Source: Winogradskyella sp. (lineage in GTDB: Bacteria; Bacteroidota; Bacteroidia; Flavobacteriales; Flavobacteriaceae). Taken from it: 34,830 nt of DNA. A model generated the notes under the pieces. The model was not told the origin of the DNA. It did no database searches and saw nothing but the letters and a program-made list of their open reading frames with translations. The stretch lies in NCBI GenBank assembly GCA_004211785.1, contig SHBX01000026.1:1-34830 (forward strand). Direction: 5' to 3'. The position numbers and the translations under genes were made by a program. Below are positions 7,865-15,409 of the stretch, piece after piece. Positions within the stretch are counted from its first letter, which is position 1. Each line of letters opens with the position of its first letter.

Positions 7865-7984
7865 ATGAATAAACAAGATGAAGGTTATAATGGACCATGG
7901 AAAACTATAGGCTGTACTTTGGTTATTATTCTTGCTTTGGTATTTTTATGGATAGTTTTTACTATCATAAAAATGTCTTTTTAA
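7865..7984 (+). CDS. 39-residue single-span membrane protein
   Basis: The ATG at 7865 opens a 39-codon frame ending TAA at 7982-7984. The product has a short polar start (MNKQDEGYNGPWKTIG) and one strongly hydrophobic segment of about 20 residues (about 17-36: CTLVIILALVFLWIVFTIIK), ending KMSF. This is a clear N-in or N-out single-pass topology that random AT-rich sequence rarely gives together with a good start. It overlaps the stop codon of the convergent vWA gene by 4 bases, a pattern also seen at other convergent pairs in this window. No family is recognised. It could be a chance frame; conservation in relatives would decide. Confidence 0.5.
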   Translation: MNKQDEGYNGPWKTIGCTLVIILALVFLWIVFTIIKMSF

Positions 7985-9135
7985 AGTGTTTTCTTATTCG
8001 CTTGTTTCTTCATCACCTTTAATACTTCTTTACTAAAGGATAGTTTACCATTACTTTCAGAAGCCTTTTTTGCTATAAACTCACGTTTTTGTTTTAAGAG
8101 CTCTTTGAGCTTGTTGTTATCTGCTTTACGTTTGTTAGATAGCTCTTTTATAAGACGTTCTTTTTCAGCTAATGATTTCCCCTTTAATTCTTTAGGAAGT
8201 TTATCGTCTTTAAGCTCATCTAACTCTAGTTTACCATTATCATAATCATTAATAATTTCCTGAGAGCCATAAGCTACTTTTTGTCCAGCTTTGCTCTGTT
8301 TGTAGGCTACGCGAGAGCTGTTTGCAGTACTTGAGCCAGTATCGTATACCGCCATAGATTTTGCTTTTTTATCGTAGTTATACTCACGCTCTTCTAATGA
8401 ACCATAGTACATGCGTGTATCGTCAATGTTTTTGGATAGCTTGTTAATTTCAAAATCGTAAGGTGTTGCAATAACAATATCTTGGGCGTTTTGGTCCAGT
8501 CTTAAAAATTCGCCATTAGTGCAAGAGGCCATGTTTCTGAAATGTGGGATGGCATCTAAGCAAGCGTTCCCCAATTTTATGGTATTTATAGTGATACCTT
8601 TTTTCGCAGCCAGTTTACAACTCTCCGTATATTTTACGTCATCTTGATAATCCATGTGTGGCGGACAATCACCAACGACGAAAATGGTTCTGTATGTGTT
8701 TTTGTCTTTTGACCATTGCATTTGTGTAATGGCTTCATGCAAACCTTGATTAACACTTTCAGGAGAATCGCCACCACCAGCGGCTGTAATTTTTAAAAGT
8801 TCCGTATACGCTTCGTCCAGATCTGTGGTCATTGCAATCTGTTTGGTTACAAAGCTATCGCCTAGGTCACGGTAAAATACCATACCCATTTTTAGAGTAT
8901 CTATATCACCATCTTGAGCCAATTCACTGACGATGTCCCAGATTTTTTCTTTGGCAGTACCAATAAGTCCGCCCATACTTCCGGTAGCATCAAGGCAGAA
9001 CACAATTTCAGCATTTTTTGTAGGATGCACACTAGGTGTTTCAATTAAAACGGATACGTCTTTATTGTTAGATGCTTTCACATCATTTTTACAGCTTAGT
9101 AGTATTAAGCTAAAAACTAGAATTTTAATTTTCAT
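7981..9135 (-). CDS. von Willebrand factor A domain lipoprotein
   Basis: The 384-residue protein has a lipoprotein signal with lipobox LLSC (C15) and a short linker. A vWA domain follows (about residues 42-220), with the metal-ion-dependent adhesion motif D49-A-T51-G-S53 (DxTxS in place of DxSxS), the downstream GGGDSPES loop and VVGDCPPH at the third site. The C-terminal 120 residues are highly charged, Lys/Glu-rich and probably helical or coiled (KELKGKSLAEKERLIKEL). vWA lipoproteins bind protein partners through a metal ion; no enzymatic domain is attached. The gene is isolated, with a leftward terminator candidate at 7816-7845. The partner is unknown. Confidence 0.85.
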   Translation of the reverse strand: MKIKILVFSLILLSCKNDVKASNNKDVSVLIETPSVHPTKNAEIVFCLDATGSMGGLIGTAKEKIWDIVSELAQDGDIDTLKMGMVFYRDLGDSFVTKQIAMTTDLDEAYTELLKITAAGGGDSPESVNQGLHEAITQMQWSKDKNTYRTIFVVGDCPPHMDYQDDVKYTESCKLAAKKGITINTIKLGNACLDAIPHFRNMASCTNGEFLRLDQNAQDIVIATPYDFEINKLSKNIDDTRMYYGSLEEREYNYDKKAKSMAVYDTGSSTANSSRVAYKQSKAGQKVAYGSQEIINDYDNGKLELDELKDDKLPKELKGKSLAEKERLIKELSNKRKADNNKLKELLKQKREFIAKKASESNGKLSFSKEVLKVMKKQANKKTL

Positions 9136-9257
9136 AATATTTTGATTTGATGAATTTTATGCTAAACTATATGCATAAGGTCAAATCAAAAACTAATAAT
9201 GAGTAAAAACTTACTTAGAGTGAGTGAGGCGGTATTTTTGTTTAGTAAACATTATTT

Positions 9258-10313
9258 CTATTTTTTTATAAATTTTAATGTTTGATTCTTAAACTTTAAA
9301 AAGTGGAGTCCACTAGATAATGAAGATACATCTATACTGTTATTACTTTGAGAAACCTTTGTAGTTAAAAGCTCTTGACCTGAAATTGAATAAATAGATA
9401 TATTTTCAATCTTATTAAGCTTATCTATATAAAGCATTTTCCCTACAGGGTTTGGGTAAATTTTAAATATTGAAACTTCATTCTGATCTATACCAAGTGT
9501 ACCTACCAGAATATAATCTATCATTGTTATGTTATCGGTACAACCATTTTCTAAAGTTATGGTAAGGTTTACATCGTAACTTCCAGAATTTATGTATGTA
9601 TGAGTTGGATTTTGTGCTGTCGATGTATTACCATCACCAAAATCCCAACTCCAATCTGTAATACTTTGAAGACCACTGACTAAAGATGTGTCCGTAAAAT
9701 TAGTAGTCAAGGGTACTTGACCCGATTGCACATCTGATGTATAGCTTGGAAACGGTACAGTAACTTGAATTAGTTGAGTTGTTGTGGATCCACATCCCGT
9801 ATTGTTATCAAAAACGGTAAGGCTTACAACATAATTTCCGCCAAACAAATAGGAATAAACAGGGTTTTGTAGCGTGGATGTAGAACCATCACCAAAATCC
9901 CAAAACCAACTATCTGCAAGAAAAGAATTATCGTTAAAAATAACAACGTGAGGCGTGGAGCATCCAACTAGAGGCGAAGAATTAAAATCTGCTCTAGGTG
10001 CAAGAACACTAATATAGTCGGTTTTTGTAATTATTTCTTGAGAATTGTCAGATTTGGTAACTGTAAGGGAAACTGTAAAATCATTTATAAATCCAAAATT
10101 ATATGTATAAGAATGAGTTGGATTTTCTAATGTTGAAGTTGTACCGTCACCAAAATCCCAATTCCAAGCCACTGCATCAGTGACTAAACTTGTAAAGTTC
10201 ACCTCTTGTTCATTACATGGCGTTGTTATATCTGCAATAAAATCCTGACTGTAAGCAATAAAACTTGCGCAAATGAAAGTGCTAAATAAAGATATTTTTA
10301 GTTTTCGTTTCAA
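9258..10313 (-). CDS. secreted PKD-repeat protein with T9SS type A sorting domain
   Basis: This 351-residue protein starts at a TTG (10313), giving MKRKLKISLFSTFICASFIAYSQ, a standard signal peptide. Another in-frame TTG at 10337 would add eight residues before the basic stretch and is less likely. Three PKD domains each carry WDFGDG (W52, W138 and W223) followed by S/T-rich NPTHSY or equivalent. The last 70 residues form a type IX secretion C-terminal domain: IYPNPVGKMLYI, then ISIYSISGQEL, ending LKFKNQTLKFIKK. The CTD routes proteins across the outer membrane, usually with anchoring and removal of the CTD. There is no catalytic passenger, so the PKD repeats themselves are the mature product, possibly adhesive or carbohydrate-contacting. 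Confidence 0.87.
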   Translation of the reverse strand: MKRKLKISLFSTFICASFIAYSQDFIADITTPCNEQEVNFTSLVTDAVAWNWDFGDGTTSTLENPTHSYTYNFGFINDFTVSLTVTKSDNSQEIITKTDYISVLAPRADFNSSPLVGCSTPHVVIFNDNSFLADSWFWDFGDGSTSTLQNPVYSYLFGGNYVVSLTVFDNNTGCGSTTTQLIQVTVPFPSYTSDVQSGQVPLTTNFTDTSLVSGLQSITDWSWDFGDGNTSTAQNPTHTYINSGSYDVNLTITLENGCTDNITMIDYILVGTLGIDQNEVSIFKIYPNPVGKMLYIDKLNKIENISIYSISGQELLTTKVSQSNNSIDVSSLSSGLHFLKFKNQTLKFIKK

Positions 10314-10430
10314 AGCAGCATGAAATAAATGAAACAATTATTTAGAGAATGATAATATTAGCTAAAATACTGATTATATTTCAAAAGAATTATGTAGTCA
10401 AATATAGCTTTCATTTATAAATCAAACCGC

Positions 10431-10438
10431 TATATTTG
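10431..10438 (+). promoter_or_regulatory. -7 promoter box of ychF
   Basis: TATATTTG is an exact TAnnTTTG match. Transcription would begin near 10445, giving a leader of about 50 bases that contains the GC-rich hairpin at 10471-10488. Confidence 0.6.
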
Positions 10439-10470
10439 CACTCGCAAAATTTGATGTTTAACTAATAAGA

Positions 10471-10488
10471 TTCCCGCCTTCGCGGGAA
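10471..10488 (+). promoter_or_regulatory. perfect GC-rich hairpin abutting the ychF start
   Basis: TTCCCGC (10471-10477), loop CTTC and GCGGGAA (10482-10488) make a perfect 7-bp, mostly G/C stem in an otherwise AT-rich leader. It ends immediately before one ATG (10489) and 6 bases before the family start (10495). The GGGAA half is the only Shine-Dalgarno-like sequence here and would be paired. It may be a translational switch, or a copy of an interspersed palindromic repeat. Confidence 0.6.
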
Positions 10489-10494
10489 ATGAAT

Positions 10495-11589
10495 ATGAAA
10501 GCAGGAATAGTAGGATTACCAAACGTAGGAAAATCGACCTTATTTAATTGTTTGTCAAATGCCAAAGCACAGAGTGCAAACTTTCCGTTTTGTACCATTG
10601 AACCTAACATTGGTGTGGTAAACGTACCAGATCCAAGATTATCAAAATTGGAAGAATTAGTAAATCCTGAAAAGGTAGTGCCTGCTACGGTAGAGATAGT
10701 GGATATTGCAGGTTTGGTAAAAGGCGCAAGTAAAGGTGAAGGTTTAGGGAATCAGTTTTTAGCTAATATCAGGGAAACTGATGCAATTTTACATGTTTTG
10801 CGTTGCTTTGATAATGATAACATTGTACATGTTGATGGTTCTGTTGACCCCATTAGAGATAAGGAAACTATAGATATGGAACTGCAGTTAAAAGATTTAG
10901 AGACTGTAGAGAAGAAACTAGATAAAGTAAAGCGTGCTGCAAAAACGGGTAATAAAGAAGCGCAAGCTGAAGAAGCAGTTTTACTTAAAATAAAAGACGG
11001 CCTTGAAGCAGGAACATCTGTACGTGCTTTGGAATTTTCTGATGAAGATTATGCCGACTATGTAAAACCATCTCAGTTTATTACAGACAAGCCAGTGATG
11101 TACGTGTGTAATGTCGATGAAGGTGCCGCTACTTCTGGTAATGCTTATGTAGAAAAAGTGCGTGAAACTGTAAAGGGCGAAAATGCTGAAGTTTTAGTGC
11201 TTGCTGTTGGCACAGAAGCAGATATTAATGAGCTAGATGATTATGAAGAACGCCAAATGTTTCTTCAAGATATAGGATTAGATGAACCAGGTTCTGCAAA
11301 ATTAATTCGTTCTGCTTATAAGTTATTGAATCAACAAACGTACTTCACGGCAGGTGTAAAAGAAGTTCGTGCTTGGACCGTAAATATTGGTGCTACTGGA
11401 CCTCAAGCAGCAGGTGTTATACATACAGATTTTGAAAAAGGATTTATCCGCGCTGAGGTCATTGCTTACGATGACTATGTCTCTTATGGAAGTGAAGCAA
11501 AGGTTAAAGAAGCTGGTAAAATGCGTGTTGAAGGAAAGAATTATGTTGTAAAAGATGGTGACGTGATGCACTTTTTATTCAATGTTTAG
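10495..11589 (+). CDS. ychF: YchF/OLA1-type translation-associated ATPase
   Basis: YchF is a ribosome-associated P-loop NTPase of the Obg family that prefers ATP. Motifs seen are GLPNVGKST (G1), the switch region after [27 protein letters not shown] (G3 and beyond), NVDE in place of the GTP-specifying NKxD (about residue 203), a coiled segment at about 125-165 and a C-terminal TGS-like domain ending [13 protein letters not shown]. From the second ATG (10495) the protein is 364 residues, the usual length in Bacteroidota, so I prefer it to the ATG at 10489. Expression may be influenced by the hairpin directly upstream. Confidence 0.93.
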   Translation: MKAGIVGLPNVGKSTLFNCLSNAKAQSANFPFCTIEPNIGVVNVPDPRLSKLEELVNPEKVVPATVEIVDIAGLVKGASKGEGLGNQFLANIRETDAILHVLRCFDNDNIVHVDGSVDPIRDKETIDMELQLKDLETVEKKLDKVKRAAKTGNKEAQAEEAVLLKIKDGLEAGTSVRALEFSDEDYADYVKPSQFITDKPVMYVCNVDEGAATSGNAYVEKVRETVKGENAEVLVLAVGTEADINELDDYEERQMFLQDIGLDEPGSAKLIRSAYKLLNQQTYFTAGVKEVRAWTVNIGATGPQAAGVIHTDFEKGFIRAEVIAYDDYVSYGSEAKVKEAGKMRVEGKNYVVKDGDVMHFLFNV

Positions 11590-11628
11590 GGTTGTGTGCT
11601 GATTAAACACATTTGAAATGGAAATACT

Positions 11629-12387
11629 ATGAAAAAATATCTTTTCTATTTTTTAGTTTTCCCCATATATCTTTCAGCTCAGATTAATGAGAGTGATTCT
11701 CTTGATGTAAAAGCTAGTTTATCATTTACAGGTATATGGCAATCAGGTAATGTGGAGACTTTAATTCTTAGAGGTCGTACAGATTTTAGTATACGTCCTT
11801 GGAAAAAGTGGGTGTTTAAAAACACTAATTCTTATGTATATCAAGCTTTTGACAAAGAGAAGGCAGATTCTGATTTTTTAAGCCTTAACTTCTTGTATTT
11901 CAACCCAGAAAAGCGTTTTTACCCGCAAGTACTTGGGTTTATAAGTACCAACTTTAGAAGAGAAATTGATAGACGTTATTTAGTAGGAGCTGGAGGAACA
12001 TATCAAATAATACAAGGAAAAAAGAATTGGTTAAAGGCGTCATTGACACTTGAATATGAAGACACAGACTTTAAGCGAAGTGTATTTAACAAAACACAGT
12101 TCAATGGTAATAGTTCTATAAATACTTTTAGAGGCACCATTTGGCTTAGTGGTAAATATGAGTTGTTTAAGAAAAAAGTGATTCTAAAACATGAGAGTTA
12201 TATTCAACCATCTCTAGAACAAAGTGATAATTATAGATGGCAGGCAGACCTTTCTGCTGAGTTCCCAATTTGGAAGTTCTTGAATTTTAAAATTAACTAT
12301 CTCCGTACTTTCGAAAGCATTGTTATTGAAGACCAAGAAGAGGAAGACCAATTTTTAACCTTTGGTTTTACACTGAAGAATTTTTGA
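11629..12387 (+). CDS. DUF481 outer-membrane beta-barrel protein
   Basis: The 252-residue protein has a signal peptide (MKKYLFYFLVFPIYLSAQ) and then alternating amphipathic beta strands rich in aromatic residues, ending in FTLKNF with a terminal Phe typical of outer-membrane barrels. The pattern SLSFTGIWQSGNVETLILRG near the N-terminus of the mature chain is characteristic of DUF481 (YdiY-like) proteins, whose role is unknown. It lies 39 bases downstream of ychF and may share its transcript; only a weak TGTGT...ACACA hairpin separates them. Confidence 0.82.
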   Translation: MKKYLFYFLVFPIYLSAQINESDSLDVKASLSFTGIWQSGNVETLILRGRTDFSIRPWKKWVFKNTNSYVYQAFDKEKADSDFLSLNFLYFNPEKRFYPQVLGFISTNFRREIDRRYLVGAGGTYQIIQGKKNWLKASLTLEYEDTDFKRSVFNKTQFNGNSSINTFRGTIWLSGKYELFKKKVILKHESYIQPSLEQSDNYRWQADLSAEFPIWKFLNFKINYLRTFESIVIEDQEEEDQFLTFGFTLKNF

Positions 12388-12446
12388 TGCCAAATTTGGT
12401 TAACACACGTTAACGCTTATTAACTCACTTGCTTGTAAACAGATGA

Positions 12447-12454
12447 TATATTTG
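12447..12454 (+). promoter_or_regulatory. -7 promoter box of the DUF6624-like gene
   Basis: TATATTTG, an exact TAnnTTTG match, lies 21 bases before the ATG at 12476. A run of TTAAC repeats lies just upstream (about 12400-12425). Confidence 0.55.
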
Positions 12455-12475
12455 GACTATCAATAATTATCTACA

Positions 12476-13369
12476 ATGCGATATTTTATTCTATTTCTAT
12501 GTTTTAGTTGCTTTTGTTTTAGTCAAACTAGAGAGATTGTATTTACAGAAATAAGTGAGCCTAAACAAAAAGATATATATCCTTTAAATTATTGGAAAGT
12601 TTGGGTTAATGATTTGCCGAGAACAGAAACTGTGATTAAGAACCCTAACACGAGCAGACGAGTTAGAGTTATGGAGTATTTTAATCGGTTTTTAATTTAT
12701 GCAAAAATGCAAACCAACGAATCAGAAGAGTTGCTTTCAGTTTTTGAGGATTCGTTTAAATATTCGCCACATTATACAGTGTACAGATATCATGATGTTT
12801 TACCGTTACGAGGAAAAGAATATAGGTATATGTGGAAAATGTATAAGAATGAGAAGCCATTTTTAGACTCAATTTGTGCAAAAGTGTATTCTTCATATAA
12901 TTCAGAAATGGTAGAATTAGTTAAGGAATTCAAAACCAAAGATCAGCGATACAGAAAACTTCTTATTAGCAGTACTTTAGATGAATTAAAGGCAGATGGC
13001 TCTTGGCAAAAACAATTAGATTTAGACGAAGAGAATAGTAAAACTATAAAGCAGATTCTTGATAAACATGGATATCCAGGCAGGTCTATAGTTGGCTATG
13101 AGAATGAATCAGCAGTGTTTCTTGTAATTCAACACTCTAATTTAGAGCTTATGGAATATGGATTGCCTTTCGTACAGAAAGCTATTAGAAACTTAGATTT
13201 AGACGCTACATATTATGCATATTTATATGATCGTATTCAATTAGTTAAAGATTTGCCTCAATTGTATGGTACTCAATACAATCTTGACGGTACTTTATAT
13301 AAATTATCAGAGCCAGAAGATGTAAATAAGCGAAGAGAAGTATACGGTTTACAACCAATTAAGATATAA
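12476..13369 (+). CDS. exported protein with DUF6624-like domain
   Basis: The 297-residue protein has a signal peptide (MRYFILFLCFSCFCFSQ) that ends in FSQ; a Cys-containing lipobox is possible but weaker. An N-terminal helical, possibly TPR-like region (about 20-150) precedes a C-terminal domain. That domain carries FKTKDQRYRK, then DEENSKTIKQILDKHGYPGRSIVGYENESAVFLVIQHSNLE. The combination DQxxR, D..N...I..I...G.P..S.VG, and QH is how I recognise the DUF6624 family of unknown function. The conserved Gln-His and Asp-Gln-Arg residues might form an active site (inference). It has its own promoter box and terminator, so it is probably monocistronic. Confidence 0.72.
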   Translation: MRYFILFLCFSCFCFSQTREIVFTEISEPKQKDIYPLNYWKVWVNDLPRTETVIKNPNTSRRVRVMEYFNRFLIYAKMQTNESEELLSVFEDSFKYSPHYTVYRYHDVLPLRGKEYRYMWKMYKNEKPFLDSICAKVYSSYNSEMVELVKEFKTKDQRYRKLLISSTLDELKADGSWQKQLDLDEENSKTIKQILDKHGYPGRSIVGYENESAVFLVIQHSNLELMEYGLPFVQKAIRNLDLDATYYAYLYDRIQLVKDLPQLYGTQYNLDGTLYKLSEPEDVNKRREVYGLQPIKI

Positions 13370-13409
13370 ATAGAAAGAATTTCATCAATCAATTTCATAA
13401 CCAATCCAT

Positions 13410-13445
13410 AAAAGCCAATGTTCTCAACAACATTGGCTTTTTATT
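13410..13445 (+). terminator. intrinsic terminator before parE
   Basis: A 13-bp perfect stem AAAAGCCAATGTT / AACATTGGCTTTT (13410-13422 with 13429-13441) with a 6-base loop is followed by TATTG. It closes the DUF6624-like gene and isolates parE. Confidence 0.87.
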
Positions 13446-13526
13446 GTTAATTACTTTCCAAAATTCGTATTTCATTTTTTAAGCCATAATACTATATTTA
13501 ACCTCTCATCAAAGTTTACTGATTTT

Positions 13527-15380
13527 ATGGCGCAAGAGACTAAATATACCGAAGATAATATACGCTCGCTCGATTGGAAAGAGCATATCCGCATGCGTCC
13601 AGGTATGTATATCGGTAAGTTGGGTGATGGTTCGTCTCCAGATGATGGTATATACATTCTTTTAAAAGAAGTTTTAGACAACTCTATTGATGAGTTTGTC
13701 ATGGGTGCAGGTAAGACCATTGAAATATCTATTCAAGGTGAAAAAGTAATTGTGAGAGATTATGGCCGTGGTATTCCGTTAGGTAAAGTTGTAGATGTCG
13801 TATCTAAGATGAATACTGGTGGTAAGTACGATTCTAAAGCCTTTAAAAAATCTGTTGGCTTAAATGGAGTTGGTACTAAAGCAGTAAATGCCTTGTCTAA
13901 CTATTTTCGTGTAGAATCTACAAGAGATGGTAAATCAGCTTCAGCAGAATTTGAACAAGGAAACCTTACCAATCAAGAATTATTAGACGATACATCAAGA
14001 CGAAAAGGAACCAAGGTCTCATTTATTCCTGATGATTCTATTTTTAAGAAGTTTAAATACCGCAGTGAGTATGTGGTGAAAATGCTGAAGAACTACGTGT
14101 ATCTTAATCCAGGATTAACTATAGTTTTTAATAGCGAAAAATATTTTTCTGAAAATGGTCTTAAAGATTTACTATCAGAGAACATCAGTGAATCAGATTT
14201 ACTATATCCAATAGTTCATTTACGAGGTGATGATATTGAGATAGCGATTACACATAGCAAAACGCAGTATAGCGAAGAATACCATTCTTTTGTAAACGGT
14301 CAAAACACCACCCAAGGTGGGACACATTTAGCGGCTTTCAGAGAGTCATTAGTAAAAACCGTAAGAGAATTTTATGGTAAAAATTATGATGCTTCAGATA
14401 TTAGAAAGTCAGTAGTTTCGGCAATTGCCATAAAAGTAATGGAGCCTGTTTTTGAGAGTCAGACCAAAACAAAATTAGGTTCTACAGATATGGGTGGCGG
14501 TTTGCCAACAGTAAGAACTTATATTAATGATTTTGTAAAGACTTATTTTGATAATTATTTGCATAAGAACCCTGATACTGCAGAAAAGATTCAGCGTAAG
14601 ATTCTTCAAGCAGAACGCGAGCGTAAAGAGTTGTCAGGTATACGTAAGTTAGCTAAAGACAGAGCAAAAAAAGCAAGTCTTCATAATAAGAAATTGCGCG
14701 ATTGCCGTGTACATTTTGGTGATACTAAAAACGAACGAAGTTTAGAATCTACATTGTTTATTACTGAGGGAGATTCCGCATCTGGTAGTATTACAAAGTC
14801 GCGTGATGTTAATACACAGGCGGTTTTCAGCTTAAAAGGAAAGCCTCTAAATTCTTACGGTTTAAGCAAAAAAATTGTATATGAAAATGAAGAATTTAAC
14901 CTTCTACAAGCTGCTTTAAATATTGAAGAATCATTAGAAGACTTGCGTTACAACAATATAGTTATAGCAACAGATGCAGATGTCGATGGTATGCATATCC
15001 GTTTGTTGTTGATTACATTCTTCTTACAGTTTTTCCCAGAGGTTATAAAAGAAGGACATTTATACATTCTGCAAACACCATTGTTTAGAGTAAGAAATAA
15101 GAAAGAAACCATTTATTGCTACTCAGAAGAAGAACGTCGAAATGCGATTGATAAATTAAAACCAAAACCAGAAATTACACGATTTAAAGGTTTGGGTGAG
15201 ATTTCGCCGGATGAGTTTAAGCATTTCATTGGTGCAGATATACGATTAGATCCAGTAATGTTAGATAAAGATATGTCTATTGAAGAGTTGCTATCTTTTT
15301 ATATGGGTAAAAATACACCGACCCGTCAAGAGTTTATTATAAATAACTTGAAGGTTGAATTAGATGTTGTTGAAGAATAA
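13527..15380 (+). CDS. parE: DNA topoisomerase IV subunit B
   Basis: This is the ATPase/TOPRIM subunit of the type IIA topoisomerase that decatenates daughter chromosomes. The 617 residues show the GHKL ATPase (RMRPGMYIG at 23-30; E48-[30 protein letters not shown]), the transducer domain with the QTKTKLGS lysine motif, and the TOPRIM domain ([12 protein letters not shown], then [10 protein letters not shown]), ending with [12 protein letters not shown]. It is adjacent to parC (29-base gap), the usual flavobacterial arrangement. GyrB would be longer, with an insertion; this length and pairing fit ParE better. Confidence 0.93.
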   Translation: MAQETKYTEDNIRSLDWKEHIRMRPGMYIGKLGDGSSPDDGIYILLKEVLDNSIDEFVMGAGKTIEISIQGEKVIVRDYGRGIPLGKVVDVVSKMNTGGKYDSKAFKKSVGLNGVGTKAVNALSNYFRVESTRDGKSASAEFEQGNLTNQELLDDTSRRKGTKVSFIPDDSIFKKFKYRSEYVVKMLKNYVYLNPGLTIVFNSEKYFSENGLKDLLSENISESDLLYPIVHLRGDDIEIAITHSKTQYSEEYHSFVNGQNTTQGGTHLAAFRESLVKTVREFYGKNYDASDIRKSVVSAIAIKVMEPVFESQTKTKLGSTDMGGGLPTVRTYINDFVKTYFDNYLHKNPDTAEKIQRKILQAERERKELSGIRKLAKDRAKKASLHNKKLRDCRVHFGDTKNERSLESTLFITEGDSASGSITKSRDVNTQAVFSLKGKPLNSYGLSKKIVYENEEFNLLQAALNIEESLEDLRYNNIVIATDADVDGMHIRLLLITFFLQFFPEVIKEGHLYILQTPLFRVRNKKETIYCYSEEERRNAIDKLKPKPEITRFKGLGEISPDEFKHFIGADIRLDPVMLDKDMSIEELLSFYMGKNTPTRQEFIINNLKVELDVVEE

Positions 15381-15409
15381 AATTTCTGCTGAGACAGTAA
15401 TGAGATAAT

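Noticed and set aside
12400..12425. Three TTAAC words near the DUF6624 promoter, also seen around 3100 and 27770
   Set aside because: A short AT-rich word common in intergenic sequence of this window; spacing is irregular between sites.
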